Source: Bacillota bacterium
GTDB lineage: Bacteria > Bacillota > Clostridia > Acetivibrionales > DTU013
DNA: 64,000 bases
NCBI GenBank assembly: GCA_023439545.1
Contig: JAEXNT010000042.1
Coordinates: forward strand, 124,001-188,000
Reading direction: 5' to 3'
Positions 55,415-62,907 of this stretch are shown piece after piece. The notes beneath the pieces were generated by a model. The model saw nothing but the letters and a program-made list of their open reading frames with translations. It did not search any database and had not been told where the DNA came from. Numbering within the stretch: position 1 is the stretch's first letter; every line of letters starts with the position of its first letter. Position numbers and translations under genes: made by a program.

Positions 55415-56212
55415 ATGAGTGACAGAAAGCTTTATATAGGGACGAATCTCAAGATGTATAAAGATGCAAAAGATACATGCAGTTACCTGCAGCAGCTGCA
55501 GGAATTGACGAAAGGGTATGTAAGCGACGGATTGACACTCTTTGTCATACCGTCGTATACATCATTGCCTGCGGCATATTCCCTTCATCTGAATTCCATC
55601 ATGCTGGGTGCGCAAAATATGTGCTGGGCGGAGAAGGGCCAATATACGGGTGAGATTTCACCGCTGATGCTTAAAGAGCTGAACATCGATCTGGTTGAAA
55701 TAGGACACTCCGAAAGAAGATGGGTCTTTCATGAAACAAATGATATGATTCATAAAAAGGTGATGGCTGCGCTGGAACATGGTTTCAGAACGCTTCTCTG
55801 CATAGGCGAGACCTTTGAGGATATGACACAGGAGATTGGCGCCGAGGCGCTTAAGATTCAAATCAAAACGGCATTAAAAGATGTGCCTCAGGATTGCACC
55901 GATAGAATATGGGTGGCGTACGAACCTGTATGGTCAATCGGGGAAAGCGGGATACCGGCAACGCCTGAGTATGTAAATTCAAAAATAAATGATATAAGGA
56001 GCACTCTGATACAACAGTTTCCTTCTGCCAATTCGACCATCCCTGTGCTGTATGGAGGAAGCGTCAATATGGATAATGCCTGCGACTTTATTGAAAAAGC
56101 AGGTATCGACGGGTTGTTTGTCGGAAGAGCCGCATGGGAAGCGGCAGGGTTCGAAAAACTCATTGGAAAAGTAATAAAGACATGGGGTAAAGTGGTTGGT
56201 AACCTTGCCTGA
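55415..56212 (+). CDS. Triosephosphate-isomerase homologue, possibly a tetrulose-phosphate isomerase
   Basis: 265 residues from ATG 55415 (AGAAGGGA upstream). The catalytic triad is intact: Lys13 in GTNLKMYK, His98 in EIGHSERR and Glu170 in AYEPVWSIGE, plus the phosphate loop YGGSVN. The first motif is T-N-L-K-M rather than the glycolytic G-N-W-K-M-N. Housekeeping TIM normally sits with gapA/pgk/eno, so this copy is probably pathway-specific. In erythritol and apionate pathways TIM homologues (EryH/LerI) isomerise L-erythrulose 1-phosphate; the adjacent RuBisCO-like gene favours that idea. Confidence 0.88.
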   Translation: MSDRKLYIGTNLKMYKDAKDTCSYLQQLQELTKGYVSDGLTLFVIPSYTSLPAAYSLHLNSIMLGAQNMCWAEKGQYTGEISPLMLKELNIDLVEIGHSERRWVFHETNDMIHKKVMAALEHGFRTLLCIGETFEDMTQEIGAEALKIQIKTALKDVPQDCTDRIWVAYEPVWSIGESGIPATPEYVNSKINDIRSTLIQQFPSANSTIPVLYGGSVNMDNACDFIEKAGIDGLFVGRAAWEAAGFEKLIGKVIKTWGKVVGNLA

Positions 56213-56247
56213 TGCAGATTCATCAATAACAGGAATGGAGTGATTGC

Positions 56248-56841
56248 GTGAAAGAGTATTCCGAGTTGATCGACAGCTTTCTGAAAGCTGCGTCGAGGGC
56301 TTATGCCAGAGGAATTCAGACCGGAAGCGGCGGAAATATCAGCGTGCGCATTCCCGATAAGGACCAAATGATAGTAAAGCCGAGCGGATTATCCCTGGCG
56401 GACTGTACGCGTGACAATCTGATAATAACCGACTTTAAGGGGAACTTAATTGAAGGCGTGGGAAAACCGACGCGTGAAGCATTGCTGCATGGTTACATCT
56501 ATCAGAATGTTAAAACCGTCGGGGGAATTCTGCACTGTCATGCACCCTGGTCGATCAGCTGGTCTCAACGCAGACAAGCGCTGCCTCTGGTGACCTATCA
56601 TGCACAGCTTAAAATAAAAAAGCCGATAGAAGTGTTGAATATTGAGACTCCTGTCGTCACAGAAAATGATATGCCAAAGGTGCTTGCGCTTTTCAGCGAA
56701 AACCCCGAACTTATGGCCTTTATCCTTGCAATGCACGGTATTGTAGCGGTTGCGGAGAATGTCATAGATGCCGAGCATACGGCCGAGCTCGTTGAGGAGA
56801 CCGCGATGATCAATATTCTGACCGGGATGGGGACGAATTAA
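56248..56841 (+). CDS. Class II aldolase/adducin-family protein
   Basis: 197 residues, typical of L-fuculose-phosphate aldolase-like proteins. GSGGNISVRI phosphate/substrate loop near residue 28, catalytic-type Glu77 in KPTREALLH, and zinc ligands His96, His98 (LHCHAPW) and His163 (AMHGIVAVAE). Members cleave sugar phosphates by retro-aldol, decarboxylate oxo-tetronate phosphates (OtnC) or dehydrate methylthioribulose phosphate (MtnB). The start is GTG with GGAG seven bases upstream. With the RuBisCO-like and TIM-like genes it suggests breakdown of a phosphorylated keto acid or ketose to triose units. Confidence 0.88.
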   Translation: MKEYSELIDSFLKAASRAYARGIQTGSGGNISVRIPDKDQMIVKPSGLSLADCTRDNLIITDFKGNLIEGVGKPTREALLHGYIYQNVKTVGGILHCHAPWSISWSQRRQALPLVTYHAQLKIKKPIEVLNIETPVVTENDMPKVLALFSENPELMAFILAMHGIVAVAENVIDAEHTAELVEETAMINILTGMGTN

Positions 56842-56947
56842 ATTGGAAAGTACTTACCGCCCGGCTGTATAATGTTTTCTGTAGAATCATGCGGGTATGT
56901 CCGCTACAATTCTAAAGGATAATACATTTTATGAAATGAGGGGTGTT

Positions 56948-57661
56948 ATGAGTAAAAGCATTGAAAAGGGACTGCCGGTAAAGCCTCTGAAGGTGGAATA
57001 TCAGAGCCTGTCCAAGCTTGTCGAGGGCCAGATTATCAACTGGATCATGGATGGAACGCTGAAAGTCGGGCAGCGGCTGAATATTGAAGATTTGGCCAAT
57101 ACCCTGGGCGTAAGCCGCATGCCCATACGGGAGGCAATTAAATCTCTGGAGAAAAACGGACTCGTAAAGAGCGAGCCTTATGTCGGGACGACCATTACAA
57201 CGCTTCAAGGTAACGACATCGAGGAACTGTACATCCTTCGGGAGGTGCTTGAATCCAAGGCGGCGGAAATAGCGGCCAGGAATATCACGGATGAAGAGAT
57301 TGCGAATCTTGAGGCTATACAGGCTGAACTGGAGCAGACTCTTGAACGGGAGGGCATATCCAATCGACAGAGCATTTATGAACTGAACCGTAAATTTCAT
57401 GAATGCATCTACGCAGCGTCGCATATGCACCGCCTGTGCGAATTTATCAGCATCCTGTGGGACAATATCGCGTTTTACAGACTGGTTGCCGCCTACAATG
57501 AAAACTACGGGAGTAAGATGCGCATGGAGCACAGATCCTATATAGACGCGCTTAAAAACCGGGATGGCAAGCTCGTTAGCAGCCTTATTACGAGATCGCT
57601 CCAGAAACATCTGGATGAATTGCCTGTGGAACTCCAGAAGTATTGCGGTGAACTTAAATAG
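56948..57661 (+). CDS. GntR-family (FadR subfamily, FCD domain) regulator
   Basis: 237 residues from ATG 56948 with GAGGGGTG just upstream; an ATG at 56897 lacks a comparable site. Winged HTH (LNIEDLANTLGVSRMPIREA) followed by an FCD effector domain with FHECIYAASH and a distal HRSY...ALKNRD. FCD regulators usually respond to acids or sugar acids, fitting the operon's suspected substrate. It is in the body of the operon whose promoter carries an 18-bp palindrome, so feedback repression is likely. Confidence 0.9.
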   Translation: MSKSIEKGLPVKPLKVEYQSLSKLVEGQIINWIMDGTLKVGQRLNIEDLANTLGVSRMPIREAIKSLEKNGLVKSEPYVGTTITTLQGNDIEELYILREVLESKAAEIAARNITDEEIANLEAIQAELEQTLEREGISNRQSIYELNRKFHECIYAASHMHRLCEFISILWDNIAFYRLVAAYNENYGSKMRMEHRSYIDALKNRDGKLVSSLITRSLQKHLDELPVELQKYCGELK

Positions 57662-57714
57662 TACAACTATCCCTCCGCTGTTTGTTGGCTTATCTGTATG
57701 AAAGGAGGATAATT

Positions 57715-58446
57715 TTGCGTATTGTAATTGTTGATAATGAAGTTCGCACAAGGATCAATATCGGTAGCCTCATATATAATTTCAACCGGGAATTTCAGGT
57801 CATTGGCGATGCCGATAACGGCTATGATGGAATGTTATTGATCAGGTCTCTGCTGCCTGATCTGGTGATTACGGACATATCGCTGCCCAGAGTGAACGGG
57901 CTGGATATGATTGAGATTGCAAAGGAATGTTCTCCCAAAACGCAGTATCTTGTTTTCAGTGACAATGCAAATTTTGACTCCGAAAATAAGGAGACCGATT
58001 TACCGTCAGTAGACTATCTTGCGAAACCGATTTCCAGCATGCAACTGGCAGAAGCATTGTACAAGGTAAACAACAAGCTGACTGGTCATGAGAAAAAGGA
58101 ACCCTGTGAAGTCAAAGTGAATAAATATTTGCCATTTGTCAATTTTATCGTGAATGATATCAAGGAAAACTATGCCCAGAAGCTGAGACTTGATAAGTAT
58201 GCCAGGAAGTTCAAGGTTTCGGAGGAGTACGTGGGAATGCTTTTTCACAAGGAAACCGGAAAGAGTTTTTGCGCATATTTGCGGGACATCAGAATGAAAA
58301 AGGCGCGGGAACTAATTGAAAATACAGATTTCAAAATTTATGAGATCGCATTTCGGACAGGTTTCTCCGATCCAAAATACTTTTGCAAGGTCTTTAAGAA
58401 CTATAATGGCGTATCTGCCAAGAGCTATGTTCGTATCGAGCAATAA
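57715..58446 (+). CDS. Short response regulator with AraC output domain, no adjacent kinase
   Basis: 243 residues from TTG 57715 with AAAGGAGG six bases upstream. Receiver domain with VDNE near the N-terminus, phosphoacceptor Asp54 (ITDISLPRVNG) and Lys in DYLAKPIS; an AraC double HTH follows directly (LDKYARKFKVSEEYVGMLF). It is half the size of the YesN-type protein at 19225, lacking the long linker. No histidine kinase is encoded nearby, so the cognate kinase is elsewhere or the protein works without phosphorylation. It probably controls the ABC genes that start 109 bp downstream. Confidence 0.85.
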   Translation: MRIVIVDNEVRTRINIGSLIYNFNREFQVIGDADNGYDGMLLIRSLLPDLVITDISLPRVNGLDMIEIAKECSPKTQYLVFSDNANFDSENKETDLPSVDYLAKPISSMQLAEALYKVNNKLTGHEKKEPCEVKVNKYLPFVNFIVNDIKENYAQKLRLDKYARKFKVSEEYVGMLFHKETGKSFCAYLRDIRMKKARELIENTDFKIYEIAFRTGFSDPKYFCKVFKNYNGVSAKSYVRIEQ

Positions 58447-58555
58447 TAACACTAATGCAAATAGTCTGGATTTTTACACTTTTTTAAAAAAATTAGAATA
58501 CCATTGCGAAGCAGTAAAATGATATATTAACTGAGAAGATAATGGAGGCGGTATT

Positions 58556-59512
58556 TTGGCACTTCGACGTTCCACTTCGATCTATGAACAAAGCCCTGCA
58601 TTGCGAAAACACAAAGGTATGAGTGAAAGAACTCACAATATATTTACGGGTTATATGTTTGTTGGCCCGGCATTGATTTACATGCTTTGCCTGATCGGCT
58701 ATCCTATCGTCTACAATATAATGCTCAGCTTCAGGGATGTTTCTGCTTTCAACCTTGCGGGCGGGGCTGCCAGGCCGTTTGTCGGATTCCAGAATTATAT
58801 CACGGTCTTTAAGGATGAAACGATGATGGCTGCGATTGTGAATACTTTTAAATACACAATTTTCTGCTTGATATTTCAGTTTTCAATCGGATTGATGCTG
58901 GCGCTTCTGTTTAACCTTAAATTTTCCATAGCAAAGCCGATGAGGGGATTTCTTGTTATAAGCTGGATCATGCCGGTTACAGTTACGGCTCTGCTCTTCA
59001 AATATATGCTTAGCCCTGATGGCGGTATAATCAACATAGTGTTGCAGGCTTTACACATAATAAACCAGCCTGTCGGATGGCTTATCAATCCAAAAACCGC
59101 AATTTGGGGACCGATTATTGCGGCCACGTGGATAGGCACGCCATTCAATATGCTCCTCCTGACGACCGGTTTGTCGGGTATACCCGAAGAAGTATACGAA
59201 AGCTCCTCCATTGATGGGGCAAACGTATTTCAGAAATTCTTCCGCATAACTCTCCCTTTGTTAAGGCCGTCAATTATGTCGGTGCTCGTTCTTGGATTTG
59301 TTTATACGTTTAAAGTGTTTGATCTGATTTTCGTCATGACCGGAGGAGGCCCTGGAAACTCAACCGAGGTATTTGCCACCTTTGCATACCGGCTGTCTTT
59401 TTCAAACTACTATTTCGGGCAGGGAGCCGCGGTAGCAAATGTACTGTTTTTAATACTGTTCTGTGTGGCTTTGGTTTACTTGAGACTTATCAACAAGGAG
59501 GAAACGATGTAA
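58556..59512 (+). CDS. ABC sugar transporter permease, MalF/UgpA type (CUT1)
   Basis: 318 residues, six membrane helices, EAA loop VYESSSIDGANVFQKFFRIT (Glu-Ser-Ser in place of Glu-Ala-Ala) and the periplasmic-loop motif TGGGPGNSTEVFATF typical of UgpA-like permeases. The start is TTG with GGAGG seven bases upstream. It pairs with the permease starting one base after its stop codon. Confidence 0.93.
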   Translation: MALRRSTSIYEQSPALRKHKGMSERTHNIFTGYMFVGPALIYMLCLIGYPIVYNIMLSFRDVSAFNLAGGAARPFVGFQNYITVFKDETMMAAIVNTFKYTIFCLIFQFSIGLMLALLFNLKFSIAKPMRGFLVISWIMPVTVTALLFKYMLSPDGGIINIVLQALHIINQPVGWLINPKTAIWGPIIAATWIGTPFNMLLLTTGLSGIPEEVYESSSIDGANVFQKFFRITLPLLRPSIMSVLVLGFVYTFKVFDLIFVMTGGGPGNSTEVFATFAYRLSFSNYYFGQGAAVANVLFLILFCVALVYLRLINKEETM

Positions 59513-59513
59513 T

Positions 59514-60359
59514 ATGAGACTTGTCTTGAAGGAAATGTTTACAAAGAACTCTTTGCTTTGCATTTTATCATTATTAATATCTCTGGCGTTTTTGTTTCCT
59601 CTTTATTGGATTTTGTGCAGTTCCTTTAAGGGAGATGGCGAGATTTTCAGGAATCCGCCAACGATATTTCCTCGCGCATTTACGCTGGAACCGTATGTAA
59701 GCCAGCTAACAGGAGAAAATTCGCTGCTTAAGACTGCCAAGAATTCCTTCATCATTGCAACCGTGGGCATGTGTATTTCTTTCCTGCTGGCTGTTCCTGC
59801 AGCATATGGAGTAACGCATTTTAAATTTCCCGGCAGCAAGATCATGATATTGATATTTCTGGTTACTCAAATGCTGCCCGCATCGCTTCTTCTGACGCCT
59901 TTGTTCTTAACTTATAACAAGCTTCACATCCTGAATACCTATTTGGCGCCCATATTGTCGGTTACAACGATTACCATTCCTTTCACATTGCTGGTCCTCA
60001 GACCGATGTTTATGGCGTGTCCGGCCGAAATCGTAGAATCTGCCAGAATCGAAGGCTGCAATGAATTTTCAGCGTTTATGCGAATAGTACTTCCTACTAT
60101 AAAGCCAGGTCTGATTACTGTTTGCTGTTTCGGCTTTGTACAGGGATGGAATGACCTGGTATATTCCTTGACGTTTAACTCCAATCACATGTTATGGCCG
60201 ATGACGACGACGATTTACAACTTGATGAACCAATTCGGAACACGTTGGAATTTGATTATGGCGTATGGCTGTATATTGGTTACACCTCCCGTACTGATTT
60301 TCATATTTGCCCAGAAATATATTATAAGCGGATTGACAAGCGGGGCTGTCAAGGGATAA
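59514..60359 (+). CDS. ABC sugar transporter permease, MalG/UgpE type (CUT1)
   Basis: 281 residues, six membrane helices, an EAA-loop equivalent (VESARIEGCNEFSAFMRIVL) and C-terminal IISGLTSGAVKG. The ATG lies one base beyond the previous stop, and its AAGGAGG is inside the preceding gene, indicating tight coupling. It completes the importer with the binding protein at 60444; the ATPase must be supplied from elsewhere. Confidence 0.93.
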   Translation: MRLVLKEMFTKNSLLCILSLLISLAFLFPLYWILCSSFKGDGEIFRNPPTIFPRAFTLEPYVSQLTGENSLLKTAKNSFIIATVGMCISFLLAVPAAYGVTHFKFPGSKIMILIFLVTQMLPASLLLTPLFLTYNKLHILNTYLAPILSVTTITIPFTLLVLRPMFMACPAEIVESARIEGCNEFSAFMRIVLPTIKPGLITVCCFGFVQGWNDLVYSLTFNSNHMLWPMTTTIYNLMNQFGTRWNLIMAYGCILVTPPVLIFIFAQKYIISGLTSGAVKG

Positions 60360-60443
60360 TGAGCCCATATTTGAACTAACTTAAGAATTTAATAGCTGTT
60401 TCCATGGGCGGCTTATTAAAAATATAAATCAGGAGGAATTTCA

Positions 60444-61787
60444 ATGAAAAAATCGATAGGTATCCTTATTCTGGCAGTAATGCTACTGATCGCGTCAACC
60501 GGTTGTTCCAGCACCAATTCTTCAAATGCAACACCCAGCACCAATGCTTCAACTGCTTCAACTGCATCAACTGCATCAGCCAGTACCGGTACTTCAACTG
60601 CAACAGATACTGTGAAGGATGAAAAGGTAGAAATTACGCTTTGGAATTACTTCTCACAGACAAACCATGATGCGTTTGTCGCAATGATAAATGAGTACAA
60701 TGCTTTACCCGATGGAAAGGCCATTATTAAAGAGCAGTATATGCCGCGTGCCGATCTCAATAATAAGTATACCCTCGGCGCTATTTCAGGAGAGCTGCCT
60801 GATATAGGGGCGGTCGACAATTCGGATAGCGCGCCGTATTCGGCTATGGGTGTGTTTGTCGACTTGACCGACATGTTCAATGCATGGGATGATAACAAAT
60901 ATAACGAAGCACCGCTGAATTCGGGGAAATACAACGGCAAACAGTATACTATACCAATAAGAAGCAACTGCCTCACATTGTGGATCAATGACGATATGTT
61001 CAAGCAAGCCGGCATAACAGAAATGCCGGCGACCTGGGACGATTTGAAAGCTGTTTGCGACAAGCTGAGAACCGCATTCCCCAATAAGTATCCGCTCGCA
61101 TTTTCAGCATTGAAAGGCGAAGAAGGGACTTTCCAGTTTGTACCTTTCCTCTATTCCGCGGGCGCCACCTTCGAGACATTGGATTCCCCCGAGGGAATTA
61201 AGGCTCTATCGTTTACAACCGAACTGGTTAAGAAAAAATATGCAAGTTCAGAAGTTGTAGGATGGACCCAAAATGACGCGGAAAAGCAGTTTGTATCCGG
61301 AAATGCCGCAATGATGATCAACGGCTGCTGGCAGATTCCCAACATTAAAAAGGATGCGCCCGATCTTAAGTACACGGTTGTAGCGATTCCTAAGGATAAG
61401 GAATATAAAACAACACTGGGCGGCGAAAACTTCGGAATAACCAAGTCATGTAAAAATGTCGACGCGGCATGGTCTTTCCTGACATGGTTGCTGGGTACTG
61501 ACAACAGTATCAAATTCAATCATGCTGTTGGTACCCTTACTCCTCACAGCAATGTCACGGCGGATCAGCAGTATCCGAACGATCCCGTTATGAAAGTATT
61601 CGCCGATAGCCTTCAGAATGCTGTTCAGCGCGGTCCTTACGTGAAGTATTCCGATATTTCACTGGCTGTGCAGATGGCTATCCAGGAGAGTCTGACAAAT
61701 ACAAAAGCTCCCGACGCAGCTGCAAAAGATGCGGCTAAGAAGATCGCCGATATCGTCGCATCGGAGAAGGCATCGTCAGCTAAGTAG
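60444..61787 (+). CDS. Family-1 extracellular solute-binding lipoprotein
   Basis: 447 residues, lipobox (ASTGC, Cys21), a repetitive Ser/Thr/Ala linker (about 22-55), then a CUT1 binding fold (EITLWNYFSQTNHDAFVAMI). AGGAGG precedes the ATG. It should deliver the operon's substrate to the permeases at 58556 and 59514. A GCCCAT/ATGGGC pair (60363-60409) brackets the leader and a strong terminator follows, so this gene closes the operon. Confidence 0.93.
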   Translation: MKKSIGILILAVMLLIASTGCSSTNSSNATPSTNASTASTASTASASTGTSTATDTVKDEKVEITLWNYFSQTNHDAFVAMINEYNALPDGKAIIKEQYMPRADLNNKYTLGAISGELPDIGAVDNSDSAPYSAMGVFVDLTDMFNAWDDNKYNEAPLNSGKYNGKQYTIPIRSNCLTLWINDDMFKQAGITEMPATWDDLKAVCDKLRTAFPNKYPLAFSALKGEEGTFQFVPFLYSAGATFETLDSPEGIKALSFTTELVKKKYASSEVVGWTQNDAEKQFVSGNAAMMINGCWQIPNIKKDAPDLKYTVVAIPKDKEYKTTLGGENFGITKSCKNVDAAWSFLTWLLGTDNSIKFNHAVGTLTPHSNVTADQQYPNDPVMKVFADSLQNAVQRGPYVKYSDISLAVQMAIQESLTNTKAPDAAAKDAAKKIADIVASEKASSAK

Positions 61788-61825
61788 TAACTGGTTTTCC
61801 CATTATATTCCCGCATTCTGAAAGA

Positions 61826-61872
61826 GGCTGTCTCACGATTAGATTAATTCTAATCTGAGGCAGCCCTTTTTT
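61826..61872 (+). terminator. Rho-independent terminator of the RLP/ABC operon
   Basis: Left arm 61826-61843 and right arm 61849-61865 form a long stem (GGCTG...ATTAGA with TCTAAT...CAGCC, one mismatch and one bulge), followed by C and six T. Confidence 0.9.
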
Positions 61873-61932
61873 GTGAATAAGGTTTGAATTTACATAAATA
61901 TATGGATAAAATTACGATGATATTAAAAGCAA

Positions 61933-61961
61933 TTGAAAATAAAATCCATATTAAATATACT
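61933..61961 (+). promoter_or_regulatory. Predicted sigma-A promoter of the AraC-GH35 operon
   Basis: TTGAAA (61933-61938), 17-base spacer, TATACT (61956-61961), 52 bp before the AraC gene. Confidence 0.65.
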
Positions 61962-62013
61962 TGACTTAACAAGAGGAACCTGACAACTGACGGGAAAATG
62001 TATCGGAGGGAAC

Positions 62014-62907
62014 ATGTCGGGAGCAATAAAAATCTACGTTGATGACGAAAACTGGAACTTTGATGATGAAATCTCAATCAGGCTCGTAAAGTGCGGCAGA
62101 GAGAGATGTTTATCAGATAAGAAGGAGGAGAGCGGAAATAGAATTTATTGCAGTCTGCACTATGTTCTTCGCGGAGAGGGATACCTTCTTGTTAATAAAG
62201 AGAAAATAAAGATTGAAAAAGGATATGTTTTTCTTATCCGTGCGAATGAGGATATTATCTATTATCCGGACAGAAACAACCCTTGGGCATTCGTCTGGGC
62301 GGATTTCATCGGTGAAAACCTGGATATGGTCTTTACTGAATGCGGGCTTGGAAAAGACAAGCATTATTTGAAACCCAAGACGCAAAAGGTTGCCGAATGG
62401 TTTGAACAAATGTTCGACGCCCACTTCGAAAAAGGACGGCTTTTTGAAAGTACGGTTTTACTTACACGAATACTGTTTAAGCTTGTCGAAGAAAATCATG
62501 ACGGTTTTACCCACAGTATCAACAGTATCGCCCGGGAAGCGCTCATTTTCATAAACGATAATTATAGAATTGATATTTCTCTTGATGTTATTGCAAAAAG
62601 CGTTGGAGTAAGCCCGAATTATCTTGTAAATTTGTTTTCTTCGGAAGTTGGATTTACACCAATGAAGTATTTATCGATGTTCAGAATTGCCAATGCTTGC
62701 GATTTGCTCAAGGAAAACAAGTACAGTATCAAGGAAATAAGCAGAAAAGTCGGCTATAAGGATCCGCTTTATTTCTCAAGATGTTTTTCTGAGATAAAAG
62801 GCGTCCCTCCTAGAGAATATACCAACAAACGCGCGAATGACGATCCGTGGGAATTTATAAAAACATCTAACCTGGATTTTGACGACAGGAAAAGGAAATT
62901 CTTATGA
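62014..62907 (+). CDS. AraC-family transcriptional regulator
   Basis: 297 residues. An N-terminal cupin-like domain (YVLRGEGYLLVNKEKIKIEK near residue 50, then WAFVWADFIG) resembles the arabinose-binding domain of AraC. The C-terminal double HTH is ISLDVIAKSVGVSPNYLVNL and IKEISRKVGYKDPLYFSRCF. CGGAGGG precedes the ATG. Its stop overlaps the next gene's start (ATGA), so it is translationally coupled to the GH35-like gene it probably regulates. Confidence 0.9.
   Translation: MSGAIKIYVDDENWNFDDEISIRLVKCGRERCLSDKKEESGNRIYCSLHYVLRGEGYLLVNKEKIKIEKGYVFLIRANEDIIYYPDRNNPWAFVWADFIGENLDMVFTECGLGKDKHYLKPKTQKVAEWFEQMFDAHFEKGRLFESTVLLTRILFKLVEENHDGFTHSINSIAREALIFINDNYRIDISLDVIAKSVGVSPNYLVNLFSSEVGFTPMKYLSMFRIANACDLLKENKYSIKEISRKVGYKDPLYFSRCFSEIKGVPPREYTNKRANDDPWEFIKTSNLDFDDRKRKFL

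Noticed and set aside
55415..56212. Glycolytic triosephosphate isomerase (tpiA)
   Set aside because: Not beside glycolytic genes and with an altered first motif (N-L-K-M instead of N-W-K-M); a pathway-specific isomerase is more likely, although TIM activity is not excluded.
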